NCBI GenBank assembly: GCA_009780955.1 | Contig: WQZB01000015.1 | Coordinates: 1 to 64,000 of the forward strand | Length of the DNA stretch: 64,000 nt | Direction: 5' to 3' | Source: Polyangiaceae bacterium | GTDB lineage: Bacteria > Myxococcota_A > Polyangia > Polyangiales > Polyangiaceae | Shown here: piece after piece, positions 51,645 to 59,141 of the stretch | Layout: every line of letters starts with the position of its first letter | Numbering within the stretch: position 1 is the first letter of the stretch | Translations under genes and position numbers: made by a program | The notes under the pieces: model-generated | Told to the model about the DNA's origin: nothing | Seen by the model: the letters and a program-made list of their open reading frames with translations, nothing else | Databases searched by the model: none

Positions 51645-53402
51645 CTACCTTCTGATCTGGTTCGAATTCTCTTCAGAGACGATCTTGAAATCGACGCGGC
51701 GGTTCTTCGCGCGGCCTTTCTCGGTTGCGTTGTCTTCGATCGGACGCTCGAGGCCATAGCCGTGGGCCTCGAGCCGATCGGCGTCGATGCCATGCTGAAC
51801 GAGCCAACTCATGACCGAATCGGCGCGTCCTTGCGACAGCTTTTTGTTCATGTCGGCGCCGCCGCGATTGTCGGTGTGGCCTTCAATGCTCATGCGCTTG
51901 ATGCCTTTGTTCGCTTTGAGCAGATTCGCAATCTCCTGCAGCATGGGGAAGCTGTCAGGCAGAATCGTCGTTGAACCCGTTTTGAAGTGCACTTGTTGCA
52001 AAACGCGTACAACGCTGCCTTCGACTTTGATGAGAGTGGGGCAGCCGTTTTTCTTGGGATCCGGGTTCTTCGGCCCTGGCTCTTTCGGACAAGCATCAAC
52101 CGCGTCGGGAATGCCGTCGTTGTCGGCGTCGTCCTCGGGGCACCCGTCGCCGTCGTCGATGCCGTCTTTGTCTTCGGGCTGGTCAGGGCAAAGGTCGTAC
52201 TGATCGGGAATGCCATCGCCGTCGCGATCCGGCGGCAGTGGACACCCATCGTTGGGATCGGGATCTTGATGATCTTCGGGCTCGTCCGGGCACGCATCGA
52301 TATCGTCCGGGATCCCGTCATGATCGCGGTCGGACACGTGCTCGTGGCGCCAGCGTGCGCGCTCCTGCGTTCTGCTTTCTCGCACTGGCGGGCCTGCATC
52401 GAGAATCGGCACCTCTGCACCAACGAGAGCCACGGCACGGAAGTCAGGCGCGCCGTAGCCATTCAAGATGCGCGTTCCTGCGCCTAGACCAACCCAGAAT
52501 TGATTGGCCGTGCCAAAGCGCATTCGGCCTTCGGCCTGCCACTCGATGGGCGTGTTTTGCTTGGTGAAGACTGTGTTGCCGATGACGTGATCGTTTTCGA
52601 TGCCGGTTTGACCGAAAATCGTGGCACCAACGCGATATTTTCCCTGCTTGAGCGGGACAAACGCGCCAACCGCCCATCGCCACTCGTTGCCAATGCCAAG
52701 ACCCGAGCCACCCACCGGATCGTTGATCTCGCGACGCGGCCGGAAAACAATCCCCGTGTTTGCGACGAGCGTGACCCACCGAATCGTGTGCTCGCCCGTC
52801 ACCATGACCATCGCGCCCGTGCCAGCGTCGCCGCCAAGATTCCAGCGGCTACCAGTAGGCGCGAAAATCGAAACCTGAGCGCCAAAAGCCGACTTGCGAT
52901 CTTCGCTACGGAGGATCGTGCCGCGAAAATCGATGCGAAGGTCGGAGGCCGTTGGCCCGCCGGTTGAAATGAATGTCGTTCTGGCCTGGCCAACACCTTG
53001 AATGCCGCCCGTGCCGTAGTTTGGGTTCTCACCTGTTTGCACGGGCGCAAACGGGAAGGTAAGACCAAACGTAACGCGATCGAGGATTTGAAGACCTGCG
53101 CTGCCGTAAACGGTGAGCTGGTCTTGGATGACGCTCGATCGATTCGTGCGCGCGACCACGGCATTGTCGGTCGTGATGTTTCGCACGCGCAGCGGCCGCA
53201 GCGAATAACCAAGAGCAAGCTGCCCGTAGACGATGTTTTGTTGGCTGGTCTCCGGGCGGAACAACGCAATGCCATCTTCCGGCGCGCCAGGTATTTCAAG
53301 GCGGTCGAGGTGGAAGGTTTTCTGCTGTGCGTACGCCAACCCGGGCACAACGAGCACCCCGAATCCAACGCCAAGGGCGATTGCTGGCCACATGCGCCAC
53401 AT
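51645..53402 (-). CDS. OmpA-family outer-membrane protein with thrombospondin type 3 repeats
   Basis: 585 residues. The signal peptide (MWRMWPAIALGVGFGVLVVPGLAYAQ) ends at AYA-Q. The N-terminal ~330 residues form a beta-rich barrel-like part (e.g. 'TFGLTFPFAPVQTG', 'TLVANTGIVFRPRREI'). About 335-440 are Asp-rich thrombospondin-3/calcium repeats (DRDHDGIPDDIDACPDEPED, then similar units). The C-terminal OmpA domain ('FKTGSTTILPDSFPMLQEIANLL', 'EGHTDNRGGADMNKKLSQGRADSV') binds peptidoglycan. A cell-envelope anchor protein. It lies 16 bp upstream of the cysteine desulfurase, both minus strand. Confidence 0.93.
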   Translation of the reverse strand: MWRMWPAIALGVGFGVLVVPGLAYAQQKTFHLDRLEIPGAPEDGIALFRPETSQQNIVYGQLALGYSLRPLRVRNITTDNAVVARTNRSSVIQDQLTVYGSAGLQILDRVTFGLTFPFAPVQTGENPNYGTGGIQGVGQARTTFISTGGPTASDLRIDFRGTILRSEDRKSAFGAQVSIFAPTGSRWNLGGDAGTGAMVMVTGEHTIRWVTLVANTGIVFRPRREINDPVGGSGLGIGNEWRWAVGAFVPLKQGKYRVGATIFGQTGIENDHVIGNTVFTKQNTPIEWQAEGRMRFGTANQFWVGLGAGTRILNGYGAPDFRAVALVGAEVPILDAGPPVRESRTQERARWRHEHVSDRDHDGIPDDIDACPDEPEDHQDPDPNDGCPLPPDRDGDGIPDQYDLCPDQPEDKDGIDDGDGCPEDDADNDGIPDAVDACPKEPGPKNPDPKKNGCPTLIKVEGSVVRVLQQVHFKTGSTTILPDSFPMLQEIANLLKANKGIKRMSIEGHTDNRGGADMNKKLSQGRADSVMSWLVQHGIDADRLEAHGYGLERPIEDNATEKGRAKNRRVDFKIVSEENSNQIRR

Positions 53403-53504
53403 GCACGCGAGCGTACTCGGTCAATTGCACCGGGCGCAAATGAAGAAAGAGCAATTCGCACGCGCGCTCGCGGCCAACGCGACGAGGCGGCATGAGCGAT
53501 CTGC

Positions 53505-53533
53505 TTGACATGCAAGTACGTAGGCGGTTTACT
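53505..53533 (+). promoter_or_regulatory. putative sigma-70 promoter of rpmH
   Basis: TTGACA (53505-53510), a 17-nt spacer, and TTTACT (53528-53533), 37 bp before the rpmH ATG. The -35 box is perfect and the -10 box is moderate. Confidence 0.5.
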
Positions 53534-53569
53534 TCCGCTTCTTTTTCGTGGTCTCTCGAAATTTTCGTC

Positions 53570-53728
53570 ATGGCAAAACCCAAACGTCCATATCAGCCCC
53601 ACAATACCCGCCGGCTTCGCACGCACGGCTTTCGCGCGCGCATGTCAACACGTGGCGGCGCCAAAGTTCTGTCGAACCGCCGTCGCAAAGGCCGCAAGCG
53701 TCTCACGGTATCGATTTACAAAAAGTAA
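53570..53728 (+). CDS. rpmH: 50S ribosomal protein L34
   Basis: 52 residues from the ATG at 53570 ([12 protein letters not shown]...). Basic, with the L34 pattern '[41 protein letters not shown]'. Part of the 50S subunit. The first 20 residues are slightly longer than the E. coli protein. It is the first gene of the rpmH-rnpA-yidD-yidC-khpB unit that is conserved in bacteria, usually next to the origin; here dnaA is not beside it. Confidence 0.95.
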   Translation: MAKPKRPYQPHNTRRLRTHGFRARMSTRGGAKVLSNRRRKGRKRLTVSIYKK

Positions 53729-53769
53729 CGCCCCAAAAAACGCGTCCCAAAACGCAACAGAAAAAGCCA

Positions 53770-54147
53770 TTGCCTTTCGCTTTTGGTTCCGAACGGCGTA
53801 TCTTACGACGAAGGGATTTCTTGCGCGTTCAGGCCAACGCAACGCGGGCTACAACCAAGCACTTTGTACTTCTCGCCGCACCGCGTGATATCAAAGATAG
53901 CAAAAGCACACGCTTTGCGCGTGAACGTGGCTTTGCGCGCCTTGGCATTATCGTCACAAAAAAAGTTGGTAATGCTCCCACGCGAAATCGCATCAAGCGG
54001 CTCTGCAGGGAGTGCTTTCGCTTGTGGCCCAAGTTCGTGCCAACCGGCGTCGATCTCGTCGTTATTGCGCGTGCAGGCGCAGGCGAGCTCGGTCTTCGCA
54101 ACGTCCAGGCCGAATGGTCGCACGCTCGGCCCGCGCTCATAACATGA
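53770..54147 (+). CDS. rnpA: ribonuclease P protein component
   Basis: 125 residues from a TTG at 53770 (LPFAFGSERRILRRRDFLRV). C5 protein of RNase P that with the M1 RNA matures tRNA 5' ends. Family signature 'FARERGFARLGIIVTKKVGNAPTRNRIKRLCRECFR' and 'VDLVVIARAGAGEL'. No good ATG is near; the same frame is open without stop back to an ATG at 53548, spanning the whole of rpmH in another frame, as in the Thermus rnpA/rpmH overlap. A longer N-terminally extended product cannot be excluded. The stop overlaps the yidD start (ATGA). Confidence 0.85.
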   Translation: MPFAFGSERRILRRRDFLRVQANATRATTKHFVLLAAPRDIKDSKSTRFARERGFARLGIIVTKKVGNAPTRNRIKRLCRECFRLWPKFVPTGVDLVVIARAGAGELGLRNVQAEWSHARPALIT

Positions 54148-54398
54148 ATGCAATGGCAAGCCTTTTCACCCGAATTCTGATGAGCATCGTTCGGCTCTAT
54201 CAGCTTGTAGTGTCGCCGCTTTTAGGCCGATCATGCCGATTCGAACCCTCATGCTCACGCTACGCGATGGCGTGCCTCGATACGCACGGCGCTGTTCACG
54301 GCAGCTTGCTTTCGCTAAAGCGCCTGTGTAAGTGCCACCCGTTTCACCCGGGCGGATACGATCCGCCTCCCGGGCCTCGATTCGCTCGCGACGGCTGA
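54144..54398 (+). CDS. yidD: membrane protein insertion efficiency factor YidD
   Basis: 84 residues from the ATG at 54144; ATG 54153 is an alternative. Signature 'YQLVVSPLLGRSCRFEPSCSRYAMACLDTHG' with conserved Cys residues, followed by 'GSLLSLKRLCKCHPFHPGGYDPPP', the normal end. An amphipathic helix associates with the membrane; it helps YidC/Sec insertion (established). It overlaps rnpA by ATGA and precedes yidC by about 58 bp, the standard order. Confidence 0.95.
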   Translation: MNAMASLFTRILMSIVRLYQLVVSPLLGRSCRFEPSCSRYAMACLDTHGAVHGSLLSLKRLCKCHPFHPGGYDPPPGPRFARDG

Positions 54399-54456
54399 TA
54401 AACATGCTCTGAGGCAACCACTCACCGGAAACGGCCCTAGCCGAAAGAAGCTCTGA

Positions 54457-56214
54457 ATGGATCGAAGCAGTATCCTGCGTTGGGTCGTTATCTTCGCGGC
54501 CATCGTCCTCATCTGGAAGGTGGTTCTTCCGAAGTTCACGGGCTCGAGCGACAAGGGCCAGGTTCTCCCTCAAGAAGTCTATGTCAACGCGCCAGGCTTC
54601 GCGCCCGACATCGTTGACCCGGGCGCGTCACTCGAAAAGCCAGACGACGGCGAAATTTGCACGATCAAAAGTGATCGTTTCGAAGCAACGTTTGCATCGC
54701 GCGGCGCGGGCCTGATGCACCTGCGCCTGCAGGGTGCGCAGTACATGGGTCCGGACGGGCCTTTCGACCTGTCGACCACACCCGACATCGAACGATGGCG
54801 TTCGCTTCGCACGCTGTTTCGCGGCCCCAATGCCGACGATCAGGTCCAATACGATCGCTTCCCGTGGAAGCTCGAGCCGCGTTCCGCAAACGAGGCGGAC
54901 CAGCAAAGCTGCACCTTCAGCTACGACGACGGCACGGTTCGCATTGTCAAGGCGATTACGCCAAGCGTCCGCCCGTTCGAACTCGACGTCACAACCACGG
55001 TGACGAACCTTGCCACAACTCCGAAAAAGCATCGCTTCTCGATTGGCGCGTATGCATTTCGGCGCAACCACGAGATCAAAGGCAGCCTTGGTCGCGTGTC
55101 ACCATTTCAAACCGAGCTGTCGTGCGCGGCTGGCAGCGAAGTCGTACGAAAAAGCAAAGACGATTTCAAAGCTGGGTCGATCACCGTAGCGGGCGCCGAT
55201 CGCTATGCCGCGGTGACGAGCCACTACTTCGCGCAAGCCATCATGCCCGAGCCGGGTGATGGCGCCATCGCTGAAACGCCAACATGCGAGATTCTCGCGG
55301 AGGAATGGCTCGCCGCGGGTCAAGCACACGACGCCGACGATGCGGCCGCTGTTTACCACGCGAAGCTTGTGTATCCTACACAAGAACTCGCGTCGCAAGC
55401 CTCGGTCACGTACCGCCAGAGTGCCTTTTTCGGGCCGAAAGAGCGCGATGTGCTGGCGAATGCAGGCGGTGGCCACTCCAAACTTGGCGACCTCATCAAC
55501 CTTGGCTTTTTCTCGCCGGTCGCCAAGTTCCTTGTTGGCGTTCTTGTCTTTTTTCACGACAAGATCACCTTCGGGAATTGGGGCATCGCCATCATCTTGA
55601 TGACGATATGCCTGAGAATTCTGCTTTTCCCTCTTACGTTTAAATCAATCAAAGTGACCATCGGCATGCGGCGCCTCAAGCCCGAAGTCGACGCGCTGAA
55701 CGAGAAGTTCAAAGACGACCCTCAGGCGAAAAACCTCGCCATGATGGAGCTCTGGAAGAAGAACGGCGTAAACCCGTTTGGCGGATGCCTTCCGCAGCTC
55801 GTTCAAATGCCTGTTTGGTTTGCGATGTACACAACGCTGCAAACAGCCGTCGAGATGTACCACACGAGATTTTTGTGGTTTACCGACTTGTCGGCGCCTG
55901 ACAAATTCTACATTTTGCCGTTTCTGCTCGGCGTATTCATGATCATTCAGCAGCGCATCGTTCCGCAGCAAGGTATGGATCCGGTGCAGCAGAAGATGAT
56001 GATGTACATGATGCCGGCAGTGTTCACCGTCATGATGCTCTTTCTCCCTGCAGCGCTGGGTGTCTACATGCTGACCAACAGCATTCTTGGCATTACCCAG
56101 CAGCTCGTCGTGGAACGCATCGCTCCCAGTTCAAAGGGCCCCACAAGCCCCACAAAGCCAACAAGCATCGCGAAGCAAGCCAATGGCAAGCCCGGTAAGG
56201 GCTCACAGATTTAG
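54457..56214 (+). CDS. yidC: membrane protein insertase YidC
   Basis: 585 residues. N-terminal membrane helix (SILRWVVIFAAIVLIWKVV), a large periplasmic domain (about 40-340), then the conserved core: 'FFSPVAKFLVGVLVFFHDKI', 'GNWGIAIILMTICLRILLFPLTFKSIK', 'KKNGVNPFGGCLPQLVQMPVWFAMYTTL' and a C-terminal set of helices ending in a Pro/Lys/Gly-rich tail. It inserts inner-membrane proteins with Sec or alone. Length matches Gram-negative YidC. It is followed by a 161-bp intercistronic region containing an 18-bp inverted repeat before khpB. Confidence 0.97.
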   Translation: MDRSSILRWVVIFAAIVLIWKVVLPKFTGSSDKGQVLPQEVYVNAPGFAPDIVDPGASLEKPDDGEICTIKSDRFEATFASRGAGLMHLRLQGAQYMGPDGPFDLSTTPDIERWRSLRTLFRGPNADDQVQYDRFPWKLEPRSANEADQQSCTFSYDDGTVRIVKAITPSVRPFELDVTTTVTNLATTPKKHRFSIGAYAFRRNHEIKGSLGRVSPFQTELSCAAGSEVVRKSKDDFKAGSITVAGADRYAAVTSHYFAQAIMPEPGDGAIAETPTCEILAEEWLAAGQAHDADDAAAVYHAKLVYPTQELASQASVTYRQSAFFGPKERDVLANAGGGHSKLGDLINLGFFSPVAKFLVGVLVFFHDKITFGNWGIAIILMTICLRILLFPLTFKSIKVTIGMRRLKPEVDALNEKFKDDPQAKNLAMMELWKKNGVNPFGGCLPQLVQMPVWFAMYTTLQTAVEMYHTRFLWFTDLSAPDKFYILPFLLGVFMIIQQRIVPQQGMDPVQQKMMMYMMPAVFTVMMLFLPAALGVYMLTNSILGITQQLVVERIAPSSKGPTSPTKPTSIAKQANGKPGKGSQI

Positions 56215-56356
56215 AGCATGTTTACCAGCCGTTGCGAGCGACGCGAGACCAAGGCGGGCCCGAGGAGCCCGCGTAAGCGTACTTTTCGTACGTGCGCAGG
56301 CACCGCAGGGCTCAACGAAGGCATCGCGGCGCGCAGTAGGCTGGTAAACATGCTCT
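56213..56356. repeat. 18-bp perfect inverted repeat spanning 144 bp between yidC and khpB
   Basis: AGAGCATGTTTACCAGCC (56213-56230) pairs with its complement at 56339-56356. The ~108-nt interior has further pairing potential: GCGGGCCCGAGGAGCCCGC, and GTAC-TTTTC-GTAC. The left arm begins over the yidC stop, and the right arm ends 18 bp before the khpB start. It could be a non-coding RNA, an RNA processing site, or a MITE-like element. Confidence 0.75.
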
Positions 56357-56374
56357 TAGGAAAGGGTAACGCCC

Positions 56375-56989
56375 GTGTCTAGTAGCACTACGGAAGAGAA
56401 TGAGACGCAAGAGAACGAGGCAAAACAAGGCGAGCCAGCCGAACAAGGCGAGCAACCTGAGGTGGCCTCGCCCGCTGATCTCGTGAGCGGCGACGATGAG
56501 CCTCTCGATCCGCAAGTCGAGCGCGCGCTCGGCTTCGTTCAAATGCTCATCGAGCACATGGAGATGGATGCCGAAGTTTCTCTCGCACCCGACGACGGAG
56601 AGGGCTCGGCCGACGAGATCCGCCTCGAGATCGAAGGCCCCGACGCCGGTCGCATCATCGGCAAGCGTGGCAGCGTGCTCGAGGCGATTCAGTATCTGAC
56701 CACGCGCGTGGTGCACAGACCGGGCGAACCGCGCAAGCACGTTGCCGTCGACGCGGAAGGCTACCGCGCCAGGCACGAAGACCAGCTTGCCGACATGGCC
56801 AGAAAGCTTGCACGCCGCGTCGCGAGGGAAGGCAAGATCATCACGTTCGATCCCATGACCGCGCGCGATCGGCGCATCGTGCACGTGGCTCTGAAAGACA
56901 TGCAGGGTGTGCGCACGGAAAGCCACGGCGAAGGTCAAGACCGCCGCGTGCAGATCATTCCGGTCAAGGGCAACACGCCCGCGGTGTGA
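56375..56989 (+). CDS. khpB: RNA-binding protein KhpB (Jag), KH-R3H
   Basis: 204 residues, GTG start with AGGAAAGGG upstream. An acidic N-terminal tail of ~45 residues precedes a KH domain with GRIIGKRG at 92-99 ('VLEAIQYLTTRVVHR') and an R3H domain ('DPMTARDRRIVHVAL', 'VRTESHGEGQDRRVQI'). It binds small RNAs/mRNA and in Gram-positives affects cell elongation and division. The order rpmH-rnpA-yidD-yidC-khpB is preserved. The Jag_N domain is reduced here to the acidic stretch. Confidence 0.95.
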   Translation: MSSSTTEENETQENEAKQGEPAEQGEQPEVASPADLVSGDDEPLDPQVERALGFVQMLIEHMEMDAEVSLAPDDGEGSADEIRLEIEGPDAGRIIGKRGSVLEAIQYLTTRVVHRPGEPRKHVAVDAEGYRARHEDQLADMARKLARRVAREGKIITFDPMTARDRRIVHVALKDMQGVRTESHGEGQDRRVQIIPVKGNTPAV

Positions 56990-57008
56990 TCCCAGCACCG
57001 CACCTAAC

Positions 57009-57932
57009 TTGACAACTTACACGAATCTCGATGGAACGACGCCCGACAAGAGACTCGGCGCGATTCTAAAATGGCAGATTGGCGACAGGCTCACCGGCAG
57101 GCGAACGAAGCCTGGGGCCCCGTTCGAAACGCCACACCGCAAGAGCGACGGGCGCGCCCTGTTCAACCGCTCCCCTCACCTGACCTGGATTGGGCATGCC
57201 ACCTTCGTGCAAAGGCTCGGCGGCAAGCTCCTTGTAACCGATCCAATTTGGTCGCCTCGCATGCATACGGTCAAGCGGCTCGCTCCTCCGGGTGTCGCGC
57301 TCGAGGCGTGCCCAGCCATCGATATCGTGACGATCTCACACGCCCACTACGACCATCTGGATCTGCCCACGCTGAGGCGCATCGGAAAAGATGCATTATA
57401 CATTGTTCCGAAAGACAACGGAGAGATTCTGCGCCGCGCAGGGCTGCCCAAGGTTATCGAACTTGGCTGGTGGGAATCGCACCAAGTGAACGATTTGCGC
57501 ATCACGCTCGTGCCGGCACAACATTGGTCCATGCGCACGCCGTGGGATAGAAACACGCGTCTTTGGGGCGGTTTCGTTTACGAATCACACGAGGGAACGA
57601 GCTACCACGCGGGCGATACCGGTTACTCGGAGCGCATTTTTTCTAAAATCAGAAATCGTTTTCCGACGATCGACTGGGCCATGCTGCCCATCGGCGCCTA
57701 CGATCCTGCTTGGTTCATGCAGCCTCAGCACACAAGCCCCGAACAAGCGGGGCGCGCGTGGGAAATCCTTGGCGCAAAGAACTTCGTTGCCATGCATTGG
57801 GGCACCTTCAAGCTCTCCGATGAGCCGATGTGCGAACCGCCTTCGCGTATTCGCGCCTTCTGGAACGAGCGATGGCACGATCCGGCGAGGCTGTGGGTCA
57901 TGGATCTTGGCGAGACGCGCGCCCTCCGATGA
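57009..57932 (+). CDS. MBL-fold hydrolase (NAPE-PLD / UlaG-like)
   Basis: 307 residues from a TTG at 57009 (LTTYTNLDGTTPDKRLGAILKW). The frame is open back to 56907, but that part overlaps khpB. Zn-binding HxHxDH: H111-A-H-Y-D-H116, then 'PAQHWSMRTPWDRNTRLWGGFVYE', 'YHAGDTGY' and 'VAMHWGTFKLSDEP'. These match the NAPE-PLD-like branch that acts on phosphodiesters or lipids. Relatives hydrolyse N-acyl-phosphatidylethanolamine in animals (established); the bacterial substrate is unknown. A B-type palindrome begins five bases after the stop. Confidence 0.87.
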   Translation: MTTYTNLDGTTPDKRLGAILKWQIGDRLTGRRTKPGAPFETPHRKSDGRALFNRSPHLTWIGHATFVQRLGGKLLVTDPIWSPRMHTVKRLAPPGVALEACPAIDIVTISHAHYDHLDLPTLRRIGKDALYIVPKDNGEILRRAGLPKVIELGWWESHQVNDLRITLVPAQHWSMRTPWDRNTRLWGGFVYESHEGTSYHAGDTGYSERIFSKIRNRFPTIDWAMLPIGAYDPAWFMQPQHTSPEQAGRAWEILGAKNFVAMHWGTFKLSDEPMCEPPSRIRAFWNERWHDPARLWVMDLGETRALR

Positions 57933-57936
57933 ATTC

Positions 57937-58007
57937 GGGCGCGATGAATCGCGCCCCTACATCAAGAAATGCATATCCGTAGGGGCGTATGGCCATACGC
58001 CCCTACA
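57937..58007. repeat. palindromic modules B and A between convergent MBL and SprT-like genes
   Basis: An inverse B module (57937-57961, core CGATGAATCG), an 18-nt spacer, ATCAAGAAATGCATATCC, and a perfect A module (57980-58007). The spacer resembles the one at 33768. Downstream of A the sequence ACGCAACCGCGAACAAAACG continues the longer spacer type. Confidence 0.95.
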
Positions 58008-58034
58008 CGCAACCGCGAACAAAACGCTGTCGAA

Positions 58035-59141
58035 TCACGGGCCTAGTAGCAAACCGCGGTTGGTGGCTTTTGCTTTGATGCCTTTGTGAAGAACGATCTG
58101 GCGGCCAGCTTCACGGCCGTGCGCGTAGGCATCGGTGCGTTTTTGCCCGGCGTAGCGCATATGCCGGACATGCGGGTGACGCTTGCGGAAAAACGATGCA
58201 AGATCTCCGTCGGCAACCCAAATGAGACCGGCTTTCTTGCTGCTTTTCGCTTCACGCGAAAGCTTGTCGTTCATGCCGGTCATCACACCCGCAAGGTATG
58301 TGCGCCGATCGCGGTTGGAGCGAATGCCGTGGGTTTTGCGGTGCTCGTTCCACAACCTTTCGGCAGTTTCGACGAGATAGCCATGAACGTATTCGGCGAT
58401 CTCGAGGTTCTCTTCGGTTCCGCAGATCTCGAGCACACTCCCCCGCTTACCTTCGAGCGGGCGATAAACCGGCACCCAAATCGCTTCTACGAAAAAATGC
58501 TTACCTAAAATGAGCGAAAGAGTGCGCTCGGCCTCGGTGGTGCGCCCTGTGGGTTTGCCAAGGTGCAAAAACGCATAGCCTTGGGCAAGCTTCGCTTTTT
58601 GCAGCATGACGTTGTGTTTGAGCAAAAGGCGCTGCGCGGCCAGCATGGCGGCTTCGGCTTCATGAACGTTGGGGCTTTCGGCGAGTGCAAGCAGGTGCGC
58701 AATGCGCTCTCCGATCTTGCGGTGCGTGGATCCAGACGTGTCTTCTGCGCGCTCGGTACTGCGAACGGCAGGCTTGCCCGTTGCAGCGGCGTCGATCCCC
58801 AGTTTGTTGCACACTGCACGAAAGGTTGGTCCGTGCGCTGCTTCTTGCCGCTCGCCGAGGACTTCGCTCGTGTACTGATGCGCCATCTCGTGCTTCAGCA
58901 CTTCAACGACCACGCCCCACGACTCTTCGAGCACCAGCGGGCGCGAGAGCTCGATGGTGCGCGTGTCGTCGACCCACCGACCAAGGTGCGTACGCGACAT
59001 CACGAGCTCAAACTGCGGTAGGGCAAGGGCACCTTTGAAATACGCCTGTGCGAGGAGGCGATATTGCTCGACGATCTCGCGCAGCAAGGCTGCCTCGAGC
59101 TTCGCAGTCAGCACCGGCCCAGCATCAGCGCTTGGAGGCAT
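58035..59141 (-). CDS. SprT-like / DUF2786 metallopeptidase-like protein
   Basis: 368 residues from the ATG at 59141; the frame is open far upstream but without family sequence. Residues about 45-130 carry a SprT-like HExxH (H84-E-M-A-H88, with His103 in 'EAAHGPTF') for zinc. The rest matches DUF2786 ('RIAHLLALAESPNVHEAEAAMLAAQRLLLKHNV'). The C-terminal part (DYAHGREAGRQIVLHKG type) is the DUF7168-like extension. SprT proteins are putative DNA-protein-crosslink proteases. The stop lies 27 bp after the A palindrome. The 5' end overlaps the GTPase gene by 17 bp (same strand). Confidence 0.82.
   Translation of the reverse strand: MPPSADAGPVLTAKLEAALLREIVEQYRLLAQAYFKGALALPQFELVMSRTHLGRWVDDTRTIELSRPLVLEESWGVVVEVLKHEMAHQYTSEVLGERQEAAHGPTFRAVCNKLGIDAAATGKPAVRSTERAEDTSGSTHRKIGERIAHLLALAESPNVHEAEAAMLAAQRLLLKHNVMLQKAKLAQGYAFLHLGKPTGRTTEAERTLSLILGKHFFVEAIWVPVYRPLEGKRGSVLEICGTEENLEIAEYVHGYLVETAERLWNEHRKTHGIRSNRDRRTYLAGVMTGMNDKLSREAKSSKKAGLIWVADGDLASFFRKRHPHVRHMRYAGQKRTDAYAHGREAGRQIVLHKGIKAKATNRGLLLGP

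Noticed and set aside
53492-56989. Replication origin next to rpmH
   Set aside because: No dnaA gene and no TTATCCACA-type boxes were seen in the flanking sequence.
57009-57011. Earlier starts of the MBL-fold gene within khpB
   Set aside because: The added residues have no homology character; the TTG start gives the usual N-terminus of this family, though it remains uncertain.
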